NCBI RefSeq assembly: GCF_023897015.1
Contig: NZ_JAMHFY010000006.1
Coordinates: 1 to 64,000, forward strand
Direction: 5' to 3'
DNA from: Desulfosporosinus nitroreducens
GTDB taxonomy: Bacteria > Bacillota > Desulfitobacteriia > Desulfitobacteriales > Desulfitobacteriaceae
DNA: 64,000 nucleotides
The position numbers and the translations under genes are program-made. Shown piece by piece: positions 19,101 through 26,344 of this stretch; position 1 is the first letter of the stretch; each line of letters begins with the position of its first letter. The notes under the pieces are model-generated. The model did no database searches, had not been told where the DNA came from, and saw nothing but the letters and a program-made list of their open reading frames with translations.

Positions 19101-19697
19101 AACTGCATCCATATCTAAGAGTTTAGCAACCTCTTCATATTCTGGCACTTCAATTTTTTGAATTTCATGAGAAGTGCGGAATCCATCAAAGAAATGAAGG
19201 AACGGAACTCTGGATTTAACAGTCGCTAAGTGAGCAATAAAACCTAAGTCTAAAGCTTCTTGCACATTATGAGAAGAAAGTTGGGCAAATCCCGTAGCAC
19301 GTACGGACATGACGTCTTGATGATCACCAAAAATAGATAGTGCATGGGTTGCTAAAGCGCGAGCGCTCACATGGAATACACAAGGCAAAAGTTCCCCAGC
19401 AATTTTATACATGTTAGGAATCATTAAAAGTAAGCCTTGTGAAGCCGTGTATGTAGTTGTTAAAGCCCCTGCCTGCAGTGATCCATGAACTGCACCTGCG
19501 GCTCCTGCCTCAGATTGCATCTCTACGACTTTCACTGTTTGTCCAAAAACGTTTTTTCGTCCATGAGCAGCCCACTCGTCAACTAATTCGGCCATCGTCG
19601 ATGATGGAGTGATTGGGAAGATAGTAGCGACCTCAGTAAACGCATATGAAGCGTGAGCGGCCGCCTCGTTCCCATCCATAGTCTTCATTTTAGCCAT
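16167..19697 (-). CDS. nifJ: Pyruvate:ferredoxin (flavodoxin) oxidoreductase
   Basis: A 1176-residue single-chain PFOR. It converts pyruvate and CoA to acetyl-CoA and CO2 with reduction of ferredoxin, a hallmark of anaerobic metabolism. The N-terminal domain begins at MDGNEAAAHASYAF. Two 4Fe-4S motifs are at about 695-706 (CIQCNQCSYVCP) and 751-762 (CTGCGNCVEVCP). CPGCGE lies near 822. The thiamine-diphosphate site is GGDGWAYDIG (about 970-979) with the NTGGQSSKST loop following. The start has TAGGAGGAG upstream. It is an insertion relative to the Bacillus gene order between recR and bofA. Confidence 0.98.
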   Translation of the reverse strand: MAKMKTMDGNEAAAHASYAFTEVATIFPITPSSTMAELVDEWAAHGRKNVFGQTVKVVEMQSEAGAAGAVHGSLQAGALTTTYTASQGLLLMIPNMYKIAGELLPCVFHVSARALATHALSIFGDHQDVMSVRATGFAQLSSHNVQEALDLGFIAHLATVKSRVPFLHFFDGFRTSHEIQKIEVPEYEEVAKLLDMDAVQAFRDASLNPERPVLRGTAQNPDVYFQGREASNRFYDVIPDMVEHYMQEYKKLTGREYHPFQYYGAEDAEYVIVAMGSICDTIEETIDYLVARGEKVGVVKVHLYRPFSSDYFFKVLPKSVKKIAVLDRTKEPGANGEPLYLDIEDIFYSNDMKPVIVGGRYGLGSKDTTPSQVLAVYKNLKSESPRNGFTIGIVDDVTNKSLAEDEIIDTAPEGTISCKFWGLGADGTVGANKQAIKIIGDHTKLYAQAYFQYDSKKSGGITVSHVRFGKKQIKSPYYVTGTNYIACHNQTYVYQYDLLKGLKQGGNFVLNCQWTPEELQEKLPASMKQALAKTKANFYIIDAVSIARKIGLGSRINMVMQAAFFKLANVIPVEEAVDYLKASVVKTYGKKGQNIVDMNIAAIDLGVSSLVKVEAPAAWENGDNAQAQAAAAVEEPDFIKNILRPMNALEGDSLPVSTFAGREDGTFPVGTASFEKRGIAVIVPEWQIENCIQCNQCSYVCPHAAIRPFLIDEAEAKNAPETFVGKKAIGKEAAGLQFRMQVSTLDCTGCGNCVEVCPAKEKALIMKSAAEQMEQQTKNWEYAITLKNKSKLFDVTTVKGSQFAQPLLEFNGSCPGCGETAYVKLITQLYGDRMMISNATGCSSIWGGSAPSVPYTTNQEGKGPSWANSLFEDNAEFGYGMYLGVRQQREKLLDLMKQALEMEISVELKEAFQEWIAGWDDADASKAATAKILAVLNGYAGDNKVLAEINAKKDHLIKKSQWILGGDGWAYDIGFGGLDHVLASGDDVNIFVMDTEVYSNTGGQSSKSTPRAAVAKFAAAGKKIRKKDLGMIAMSYGYVYVAQIALGSNMAQTIKVIKEAEAYKGPSLIIAYAPCINHGLKAGMTKSVQEQKKAVDAGYWHLYHYNPDLIDQGKNPFSLDSKEPSASFRDFIMGEVRYSSLLNTFPESAEELFVGAEKYAKVRYESYKRLADQKWD

Positions 19698-19854
19698 AAT
19701 TTTTCTCCTCCTAATTATGTGATTAATTTAATTTTTTTAGGACTCGTAGTTAATTAATCCTACTTATGGCAATCTCGCTTTCAATTCCGTTAAGCAAGTT
19801 AAGGAAGAGAAAACCATGCCTTGAAAAGATTGAATGTTTGTAAAACTGATACAA

Positions 19855-19905
19855 AAAAAGACTGAGGGAACACATTCAGGCCTTGCCCTAAATAGTTCCC
19901 TTTGA
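19855..19905 (-). promoter_or_regulatory. Terminator-like hairpin upstream of nifJ
   Basis: AGGGAAC at 19865-19871 and GTTCCCT at 19895-19901 form an inverted repeat with a 23-nt loop. On the minus strand it is followed after CAGTC by seven T residues. It lies about 160 nt before the nifJ ATG and about 230 nt after recR, so it could end the dnaX-recR transcript or act as an attenuator in a nifJ leader. The rest of 19698-20130 is AT-rich and holds no gene I can see. Confidence 0.5.
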
Positions 19906-20014
19906 CACAGTATATCTTTTATTATTATACCGGTCAATAATAAAATCTATATCTGACAAGTTTAGTTTTTCACAAATAGCAGCTATCCCTGAACTGATAT
20001 TTTTAAATAGTAAA

Positions 20015-20055
20015 CGCCACTAATTTCCCGCTTATTAAGCAGCTGATTAGTGGCG
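20015..20055 (-). terminator. Possible terminator of the dnaX-ybaB-recR operon
   Basis: A perfect 10-bp inverted repeat CGCCACTAAT/ATTAGTGGCG with a 21-nt interior, about 75 nt downstream of the recR stop. On the minus strand it is followed by CGTTTACTATTTA, a weak T tract, so termination is uncertain. Confidence 0.45.
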
Positions 20056-20130
20056 CATTAGCCTTTAGATTAGTTTACAGACTTTAAGTGATTCTAAAAT
20101 ACACCACATTGAAAGTCTCTATTTAGTTTC

Positions 20131-20727
20131 TTATAAATCTCTTCTGCCTTCTAATGCCCGAGCAATAGTAATCTCATCAGCATATTCCAAATCTCCACCC
20201 ACAGGTAAACCGTGCGCTATTCGGGATACTCTTATTCCCATAGGCTTTAGCAAGCGTGCTAAATATAATGCCGTGGCTTCCCCTTCGACAGTAGGATTCA
20301 TTGCCATAACAACTTCTCTGATGCCGTCTAAACGTTTTAAAAGTTGCTTTATAGTCAACTGCTCTGGCCCAATGCCATCCATGGGGGAAAGCACACCGTG
20401 GAGTACATGATATACTCCTTTAAATTCCCTGGTTTTCTCCAAGGAAACTACATCTCTGGGATGTTCAACGACGCAGAGAGCGGTTTGATCTCTTTGTGTA
20501 TTATTACAAATTGCGCAGGGGTCTTGGTCCGTAAAGTTCGAACAAATTGAGCATTTCCTGATATCTCGGTTAGCTATAACAATAGCTTTTGCTAAATTCT
20601 CAGAAACTTGAGGTTGTTGAAGAAGGTAAAAGGCTAACCGTCCAGCTGTTTTAGGTCCAATCCCAGGTAAACGGGCCAAGCTGCTTATGAGATCCGCTAA
20701 AGGCTGTGGGTATTTCAAGAAATCCAT
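20131..20727 (-). CDS. recR: Recombination mediator RecR
   Basis: A 198-residue RecFOR-pathway protein that helps load RecA at gaps. It has the N-terminal helix-hairpin-helix ([17 protein letters not shown], about 19-35), a C4 zinc finger (CSIC near 58, CAIC near 70), the TOPRIM domain (CVVEHPRDV near 84) and [15 protein letters not shown] (about 141-155). It follows ybaB by 7 bp, the standard dnaX-ybaB-recR operon. Confidence 0.98.
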   Translation of the reverse strand: MDFLKYPQPLADLISSLARLPGIGPKTAGRLAFYLLQQPQVSENLAKAIVIANRDIRKCSICSNFTDQDPCAICNNTQRDQTALCVVEHPRDVVSLEKTREFKGVYHVLHGVLSPMDGIGPEQLTIKQLLKRLDGIREVVMAMNPTVEGEATALYLARLLKPMGIRVSRIAHGLPVGGDLEYADEITIARALEGRRDL

Positions 20728-20734
20728 AGATCAC

Positions 20735-21082
20735 CTAGAATAATCCGGGGATTTTTAAACCACCGGTCAATTTGCCCATTTCGTTGCTAGTCATTTCTTG
20801 TGCCTTCCTTAAGCCTTCGTTTAAGGCTGCTTTTACCAGATCCTCCAGCATTTCTACATCCTCAGGGTCGACAGCTTCCGGTTTGATCTTTAACTCAACC
20901 AATTCCATCTTCCCACTCACTACTACTTGAACCATTCCTCCCCCGGAAGAAGCATCCACGGTCTTAGTCTGAAGTTCTTCTTGCATTTTTGCCATATCTT
21001 CTTGCATTTTTTGAGCCTGTTTTAACATCTGGCTCATATTACCGCCCATACCGCCGCCGCCCATTCCTTTGAAACCTGCCAT
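20735..21082 (-). CDS. ybaB: YbaB/EbfC nucleoid-associated protein
   Basis: A 115-residue DNA-binding protein of the YbaB/EbfC family. A glycine- and methionine-rich N-terminus (GMGGGGMGGNMSQMLKQAQ) leads into a coiled region, then the core VSGKMELVELKIKPEAV and a C-terminal helix. It lies between dnaX and recR, as in Bacillus (yaaK) and many other bacteria. Confidence 0.97.
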   Translation of the reverse strand: MAGFKGMGGGGMGGNMSQMLKQAQKMQEDMAKMQEELQTKTVDASSGGGMVQVVVSGKMELVELKIKPEAVDPEDVEMLEDLVKAALNEGLRKAQEMTSNEMGKLTGGLKIPGLF

Positions 21083-21134
21083 TTTTAAAACACTTCCTAT
21101 CTTTGTTTATTCTAAGCATTACTCTTAATCACTA

Positions 21135-22799
21135 TTATTCTCTAACCACCACGAGATCTGTACCGAACATGTCCTTAGCCTTGTTTATTAAAGCCTGTTC
21201 TTGATTTTTTAAGTCTCGGCTCTCAGGAGTTTCAATAGTTTGAAATTCATTTTCCATGTGATTTTGTATTATTAAGGCGGTACCAAATATTTGTTTGAGA
21301 ACTTCTTCGATGGTCTGTCTATTCTCAACTTGATTAACTTTGTCCTTGTGAAAGGAGCAACCTTCGCGGAATAGAATTATCAATGTATTGCCATTAAGTT
21401 GGGCTGGTTTTCCTTCCATCAAAAAGGCTTGAGTAGACTTTTTTATTTTTTTGACCTGATCCGTAACATCATTCCAACGTGCTTGGATACCCTCTATACT
21501 TAAGTCAAGCTTGTTATCTGTTGCAGTGTTCTTTGAGATTATAGTGTTCCCTGATTCAACAGTTTTAACTGCGGCGTTTCGTGTATTCACTCCACCCATT
21601 TTAGAACTGACAAGTGGTTTCACGTCTGGATTTTCTTTACTAATTACAGGTGCCCCTTGTATCTGTTGTTCAATGGCAGACAACCGCTTCAAAATCTCTT
21701 CCTGCCCATTAAATGTTACAAGTTGACTTTCATGAATGGTCTGGACCAATAAGAGTTCGGCAGCTAATCGAGCATTAGACGCATATTTAAGCTGGCCTTC
21801 TCCTTGTAACAGTATAGAAATCCAGCGCAGAATTCGGGAAATCCCAATTTGTCCACTCTGTTTAATCAACCAATCTTGAATATGGGGTGCCACTAAAGGA
21901 GTTTCTCCTGTTGACGCAGTTAATAACATTTGACGCAGATAATCTAAGAGTTCCCTGATAATCTGCCGGGGATCTCGTCCCTGTTGGATACCTTCAGATA
22001 AAAAGTTTAAACATTTGCCATAATCAGCAGAAGCCAATTCATCCACTAACCGGGAACTATAGGTCTCCCCAACCATCCCCAGTACCAGATACACCTCTTC
22101 CACTCCAATCGGATCATCCTGGAGAAGACATTGATCTAAGATACTTAAGGCATCTCGAAGTCCTCCCTCAGACTTCTGTGCAATCACCACTAACGCACTT
22201 GAATTAACCTGCCGCTTTAAAGACGTACATACTTCAGTCAATCGCTTTTGGATATTTTCAACTGAAATCCGATGGAATTCAAAACGTTGTACGCGTGACA
22301 AAATTGTTAAAGGTATTTTTTGTACTTCTGTCGTAGCTAAAATAAAAACTACCTGCGGAGGAGGTTCTTCCAGGGTCTTAAGCAAGGCATTGAACGCCTC
22401 TGTCGTCAACATATGTACTTCATCAATAATATAAACCTTATGTTTCCCTTGTATCGAACTCAGTTTAATATTTTCTCGCAAATCTCTGATTTCATTAATA
22501 CCGCGGTTTGAAGCAGCATCAATTTCGAAAACCTCCATGGCTGAGCCTTGATCAATACTGATACAGGAAGAGCATTGATTACAAGGTTCTTCACCATCCC
22601 GCTGTTCGCAGTTTATGGCCTTAGCTAAGATTTTTGCAGCGGTCGTTTTACCCGTACCTCTCGGGCCACTGAATAAGTAGGCATGAGCGATTTTCTCTTG
22701 TTTTAGAGCATTAAGCAAGGTCTTAGTAATATGTTCTTGTCCTACTATGTCTCTAAATAATTTCGGGCGCCATTCACGATAAAGTGCTAAATAAGCCAT
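21135..22799 (-). CDS. dnaX: DNA polymerase III gamma/tau subunit
   Basis: A 554-residue clamp-loader ATPase. Walker A GPRGTGKTTAAK lies near residue 44, a C4 zinc module near 64-79 (CEQR...CNQCSSC), the YIIDEVHML Walker B near 118, and ATTEVQKIPLTILSRVQRF near 149. Domain III follows to about 360, with a divergent tau region after it. The start at 22799 (MAYLALYREWRP) has GAGGGTG 8 nt upstream; the reading from 22880 would run into the SRP RNA terminator. First gene of dnaX-ybaB-recR. Confidence 0.97.
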   Translation of the reverse strand: MAYLALYREWRPKLFRDIVGQEHITKTLLNALKQEKIAHAYLFSGPRGTGKTTAAKILAKAINCEQRDGEEPCNQCSSCISIDQGSAMEVFEIDAASNRGINEIRDLRENIKLSSIQGKHKVYIIDEVHMLTTEAFNALLKTLEEPPPQVVFILATTEVQKIPLTILSRVQRFEFHRISVENIQKRLTEVCTSLKRQVNSSALVVIAQKSEGGLRDALSILDQCLLQDDPIGVEEVYLVLGMVGETYSSRLVDELASADYGKCLNFLSEGIQQGRDPRQIIRELLDYLRQMLLTASTGETPLVAPHIQDWLIKQSGQIGISRILRWISILLQGEGQLKYASNARLAAELLLVQTIHESQLVTFNGQEEILKRLSAIEQQIQGAPVISKENPDVKPLVSSKMGGVNTRNAAVKTVESGNTIISKNTATDNKLDLSIEGIQARWNDVTDQVKKIKKSTQAFLMEGKPAQLNGNTLIILFREGCSFHKDKVNQVENRQTIEEVLKQIFGTALIIQNHMENEFQTIETPESRDLKNQEQALINKAKDMFGTDLVVVRE

Positions 22800-22876
22800 T
22801 TTTTTCACCCTCGATAAACAGAGTGTATTATATTGTTTCTGACTGGTAAAAGTCAGTTTAAACTTTGTGATTAGTA

Positions 22877-22905
22877 CCAAAAAAGATGGTACATGACCAC
22901 CTTTA
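22877..22905 (-). terminator. Terminator after the SRP RNA gene
   Basis: On the minus strand an AAGGTGGT/ACCATCTT hairpin with a short loop is followed by TTTTTT, starting about 12 nt past the predicted 3' end of the SRP RNA and ahead of dnaX. Confidence 0.75.
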
Positions 22906-22916
22906 TCTCAAATTAA

Positions 22917-23188
22917 TAGCCGTACACCCTTGATCGAACCATCGCCTCCGAACGTTACCTTGGTCGGCAAACTCAATTCAGGCAACCTCACGGCACACAA
23001 AACGCTCTCCTTAGTGCTGCTTCCGTCAAGATCTGACACGGTTCGGAGTGTCCTGTTGCGTGAGACCAAAATCTCATCGTTGCCTTCCAAAGACAGCTTC
23101 ACAGGCGTGGACCTTTCGCGGGAATTCCACCTTGCTAGAGCGGGCTGCAAGTTACAGGGAACCGCTACCTCCCCATCTAGTACGGCTA
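22917..23188 (-). ncRNA. ffs: Signal recognition particle RNA, large bacterial type
   Basis: The 5' and 3' ends pair perfectly over 9 bp (TAGCCGTAC with GTACGGCTA). The 5' part carries GGGGAGGTAGCGGT, typical of Clostridia Alu-type SRP RNA. The domain IV tip reads ATCTTGACGGAAGCAGCACT, with the conserved GGAAGCAGCA loop that binds Ffh. The length of about 272 nt matches the long Firmicutes form with an Alu domain. It lies between tRNA-Ser and dnaX, the same place as Bacillus scr. Confidence 0.95.
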
Positions 23189-23247
23189 AATCAATTATAG
23201 CAAAATAAAAAGCCTAAGTCGAATACTTTGGCTCAAAACCTCTAAAA

Positions 23248-23339
23248 TGGCGGAGAGAGAGGGATTTGAACCCTCGACACCGGTTGCCCAATGTACCCGC
23301 TTTCCAGGCGGGCGCCTTCGACCACTCAGCCACCTCTCC
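23248..23339 (-). tRNA. tRNA-Ser (GGA)
   Basis: A 92-nt class II tRNA with a long variable arm, CCA encoded. The anticodon loop CTGGAAA gives GGA, reading UCC/UCU. Acceptor stem GGAGAGG pairs with TCTCTCC. Confidence 0.96.
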
Positions 23340-23592
23340 AATGTCCCTTAAACTAAAAAAACATATTGCTTTTCAATGAATTTAGTGAACAAGAGTGATT
23401 ATATCGCAAACAGGCAGACACGTCAATGCCTAAAGGCCTGTAAATATATGTATTATCCTATTTCCCTTGCTTATTTAATGATTAATGAATATTTTCACCC
23501 TAAATATCGTACAGTATGCTGTGTATCACATATAAGTTCGAGGTTTAAGATACGACTATTACTTACTCCATTGATTAATCTAAAGTCAAAAC
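23340..23592. other. Intergenic region upstream of speD
   Basis: An AT-rich stretch between tRNA-Ser(GGA) and the speD inverted repeat. I see no convincing gene or RNA here; it presumably carries the speD promoter. Confidence 0.4.
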
Positions 23593-23635
23593 TTAGTTAA
23601 TAGTAATTTATTGCTTATTAATTACTATTAACTAA
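23593..23635 (+). promoter_or_regulatory. 15-bp perfect inverted repeat upstream of speD
   Basis: TTAGTTAATAGTAAT at 23593-23607 and its exact complement at 23621-23635 flank a 13-nt loop. The repeat ends 27 nt before the speD ATG, with the GGAGG ribosome site in between. It could be a repressor operator or an mRNA hairpin controlling translation. No T run follows, so it is not a simple terminator. Confidence 0.6.
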
Positions 23636-23662
23636 AATTTAATAAGTTTTTGGAGGACAAAT

Positions 23663-24481
23663 ATGGAAATTAAACAACTCAAAGAACTTAAATTATACGG
23701 ATTTAATAACCTTACAAAAACTCTGAGTTTTAATATGTATGATATTTGCTATGCCAAGTCACCTGAGCATCGACAGGAATATATTCAATACATTGATGAA
23801 GAATACAATTCAGAACGTCTGGCAAGGATTCTTACAGAAGTATCTAACATCATTGGTGCACATGTTTTAAATATCGCTAAACAAGATTACGATCCACAAG
23901 GGGCTAGCGTTACTATGCTTGTTTCAGAAGAACAGGAAGATACGATTTTAGAAAAAACAACATCCTCAACAGATCTCAATGAACCCTTTCCTTCAGATGT
24001 TGTTGCCCACCTTGATAAAAGTCATATTACAGTTCATACATATCCAGAAAGCCATCCCAATAAAGGGATTAGCACCTTCAGGGCAGATATTGATGTCTCA
24101 ACTTGCGGTAAGATTTCTCCTCTGACAGCACTAAATTATCTTCTGACGAGTTTTTCTTCCGACATTGCTATCGTCGATTACCGAATTCGAGGATTTACTC
24201 GTGATCTTGAAGGAAGAAAGTTTTTTATAGATCATAAAATAAATTCCATTCAAAATTACGTAGCTAAGGAAAAAAAAGAGCTCTATCAAATGATTGATGT
24301 AAATGTCTATCAAGAAAATATTTTTCATACTAAAATGATCTTAAAAGATTTTAATCTCGATAATTATTTATTTGGCACAGCGAAAAAAGAACTTTCTCCC
24401 AACGAAAAGAAAAGAATTAAACAGCGTCTGACCAAAGAAATGGCCGAAATATTCCATGGGAGGAACATCCCTAGAGTCTAA
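23663..24481 (+). CDS. speD: S-adenosylmethionine decarboxylase, E. coli-type
   Basis: A 272-residue enzyme that makes the aminopropyl donor for spermidine synthesis. The self-cleavage site is in [18 protein letters not shown] (about 112-129); the Ser of KSH becomes the pyruvoyl group. The length and the C-terminal part match the long class 1A form found in E. coli rather than the short Bacillus/Thermotoga SpeD/SpeH form. It is on the plus strand, against its neighbours, with GGAGG before the ATG. No spermidine synthase gene is in the window. Confidence 0.95.
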   Translation: MEIKQLKELKLYGFNNLTKTLSFNMYDICYAKSPEHRQEYIQYIDEEYNSERLARILTEVSNIIGAHVLNIAKQDYDPQGASVTMLVSEEQEDTILEKTTSSTDLNEPFPSDVVAHLDKSHITVHTYPESHPNKGISTFRADIDVSTCGKISPLTALNYLLTSFSSDIAIVDYRIRGFTRDLEGRKFFIDHKINSIQNYVAKEKKELYQMIDVNVYQENIFHTKMILKDFNLDNYLFGTAKKELSPNEKKRIKQRLTKEMAEIFHGRNIPRV

Positions 24482-24489
24482 ACTATAAA

Positions 24490-24550
24490 ATAGCGAGAAG
24501 CTATTAAAACTGGTGTGTTTAAAAGTTCTCGCCATTTTTATGAATCGGCT
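24490..24550. terminator. Hairpin downstream of speD
   Basis: GCGAGAA at 24493-24499 pairs with TTCTCGC at 24536-24542 across a 36-nt interior, followed on the plus strand by CATTTTTA. It lies between two convergent genes and could serve both. Confidence 0.55.
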
Positions 24551-24561
24551 CACTAGTCTTA

Positions 24562-25074
24562 TTAAATTTTGGAAAGTAAATTTTGTGGCTCATCAATTTC
24601 CATGGTCAAATTTTTAGGTTTAAACAAACGCTCATCTCCTAAATTCACTGCAATAGTCATTTTAGTTACTCCAAAAGCCAGGTGAGATATGAAAGTAGCT
24701 ATGGCATCTTTGGGTTTGACTGGAAAAATGGAAGTTGCACCGAGCCTCGAGGCAACTCCGTATAAAACGCCCCATTCAGCAGCACCTAAGCCAGCTCCCT
24801 TTATAAAGTGCTTGTCTTTCCCCATTAGAGTAAGCCAATATATGCAGGTGACTCCAAGTCCCATTGCAATCATATTGTCGGCAATAATACCTACGGCTTT
24901 CCCATATGGAGATAAAATATCGAGTTTTTTTAGAAAAATACCAGCTGCTGTAGTGTAACCATTACTCTTAGAAAATCCTTTTCTATTAGAAACCTGCTCA
25001 ACGACTATTTTAGCCAAATTACCACCTAAACCAGATATCACACCTAACCAAAATCTGTCTGTAATTTTCTTCAC
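24562..25074 (-). CDS. Uncharacterised small membrane protein
   Basis: A 170-residue protein whose function I do not recognise. The N-terminus is amphipathic (DRFWLGVISGLGGNLAKIVV). About three or four hydrophobic stretches follow, near 60-80, 93-112 and 122-140, and the end is polar. The pattern is that of an integral membrane protein without a signal peptide. It lies alone between speD (convergent) and tRNA-Ser(CGA), with no obvious partner. Confidence 0.7.
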   Translation of the reverse strand: MKKITDRFWLGVISGLGGNLAKIVVEQVSNRKGFSKSNGYTTAAGIFLKKLDILSPYGKAVGIIADNMIAMGLGVTCIYWLTLMGKDKHFIKGAGLGAAEWGVLYGVASRLGATSIFPVKPKDAIATFISHLAFGVTKMTIAVNLGDERLFKPKNLTMEIDEPQNLLSKI

Positions 25075-25224
25075 TTAGCTTCACCTCTCATTTTTTTCTC
25101 GTGTGTAATATTTCAGTTTAGTTTTTCCGTCCTAAACGTTTCCTATTACGTCCAAATTATGTTAGGCAAAACAACCATGTAAACAGGGTTTAAGAAAAGG
25201 AAATATATTTTTAAAGTTACGTAA

Positions 25225-25256
25225 AAGTGCCTTCGCGTTCACCCGCGAAGGCACTT
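25225..25256 (-). terminator. Terminator after tRNA-Ser(CGA)
   Basis: A perfect 13-bp inverted repeat (AAGTGCCTTCGCG and its complement) with a 6-nt loop, followed on the minus strand by TTTTAC. It lies 16 nt beyond the tRNA 3' end and probably ends the tRNA/tadA transcript. Confidence 0.8.
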
Positions 25257-25271
25257 GATTTATTTATGTAA

Positions 25272-25362
25272 TGGCGGAGGAGGTGGGATTCGAACCCACG
25301 GACGGCTCACACCGTCAAACGATTTCGAGTCGCTCTCGTTATGACCACTTCGATACTCCTCC
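25272..25362 (-). tRNA. tRNA-Ser (CGA)
   Basis: A 91-nt class II tRNA with long variable arm, CCA encoded. The anticodon loop CTCGAAA gives CGA, reading UCG. Acceptor stem GGAGGAG pairs with CTCCTCC. Confidence 0.96.
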
Positions 25363-25408
25363 GTATATAGCGTCACCCAAAACTATACTATCAGATACCG
25401 CTGAAAAT

Positions 25409-25855
25409 TCAGCGCAATCTTCTGAAAAACGATTTTAAAATGTCAGCACATTCTTCTTCTAGAACCCCGGCAACTACATCGACTCTATGGTTCCATAGAG
25501 TATAGTCTAAGACATTCATAACTGAACCTGTAGCCCCACCTTTTAAATCCATTGCCCCATAGACAAGTTGCTTTATGCGAGACTGCATGATAGCTCCTGC
25601 GCACATCGGACAAGGCTCTAACGTAACATACAAGGTGGCATCCGTCAGCCGCCAACTTCCTAATACTTTGGCTGCCCGTTGAATTACTAAGACCTCAGCA
25701 TGTGCTGTAGGGTCGTTTTTCTGTTCTCTTTCATTATGCGCTAAGGCTATTGGTTGACCATTATGAACAACTACCGCTCCAATCGGAACTTCTCCTTGTT
25801 CAAAAGCCATTTGAGCCTGTTCAAGCGCCATACGCATCCAATCTTGATGAAGCAT
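25409..25855 (-). CDS. tadA: tRNA-specific adenosine deaminase
   Basis: A 148-residue zinc deaminase that converts A34 to inosine in tRNA-Arg(ACG). It has the HAE motif (DPTAHAEVLVI, about 49-59) with the catalytic Glu, and PCPMCAGAI (about 82-90) with two zinc cysteines. Length is standard. It sits within a tRNA cluster, between tRNA-Ser(CGA) and tRNA-Arg(CCT); in Bacillus tadA also lies next to a tRNA-Ser gene between serS and the SRP RNA gene. Confidence 0.97.
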   Translation of the reverse strand: MLHQDWMRMALEQAQMAFEQGEVPIGAVVVHNGQPIALAHNEREQKNDPTAHAEVLVIQRAAKVLGSWRLTDATLYVTLEPCPMCAGAIMQSRIKQLVYGAMDLKGGATGSVMNVLDYTLWNHRVDVVAGVLEEECADILKSFFRRLR

Positions 25856-25869
25856 AATTACCTCGATTA

Positions 25870-25947
25870 TGGTGACCCCGGGAGGAGTCGAACCTCCGCA
25901 AGACAGGGTTTAGGAAACCCCCGCTCTATCCACTGAGCTACGAGGCC
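25870..25947 (-). tRNA. tRNA-Arg (CCT)
   Basis: A 78-nt tRNA with encoded CCA. The anticodon loop TTCCTAA gives CCT, reading AGG. Acceptor GGCCTCG pairs with CGGGGTC allowing G-U pairs. Confidence 0.95.
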
Positions 25948-26060
25948 ATAGTAGAACATAACAGCAACATTAATAGCCATCAAATAATGTCTAGAATGGT
26001 TTAAATAGATTAAAAAGTTCGATATACGAATCTCGGATATCGAACCACGAACATCAATAA

Positions 26061-26137
26061 TGGTGCGTTCGGAGGGATTCGAACCCCCGACATTCAGATT
26101 CGAAGTCTGACGCTCTATCCAGCTGAACTACGAACGC
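26061..26137 (-). tRNA. tRNA-Arg (TCG)
   Basis: A 77-nt tRNA with encoded CCA. The anticodon loop CTTCGAA gives TCG, reading CGA/CGG. Acceptor GCGTTCG pairs with CGAACGC. Confidence 0.95.
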
Positions 26138-26154
26138 ATAATGGTAAACTTTAA

Positions 26155-26244
26155 TGGCGGAGGGGGTGGGATTCGAACCCACGGACCCCTTGCGAAGTCA
26201 CCGGTTTTCAAGACCGGGTCCTTAAACCACTCGAACACCCCTCC
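26155..26244 (-). tRNA. tRNA-Ser (TGA)
   Basis: A 90-nt class II tRNA with long variable arm and encoded CCA. The anticodon loop CTTGAAA gives TGA, reading UCA/UCG. It is the first tRNA downstream of serS. Confidence 0.96.
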
Positions 26245-26344
26245 AAGTAAAACAACCGAATAAAAGCATATCATATATGTCCAAAAATATCAACTAGCAA
26301 TGCTTAGTATTAATTGGAAATTACATAGGATTTTTGATGATCTA

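Noticed and set aside
22908-23208. ORFs of 80 and 92 residues on both strands
   Set aside because: They overlap the SRP RNA gene, whose ends pair and whose domain IV loop is intact.
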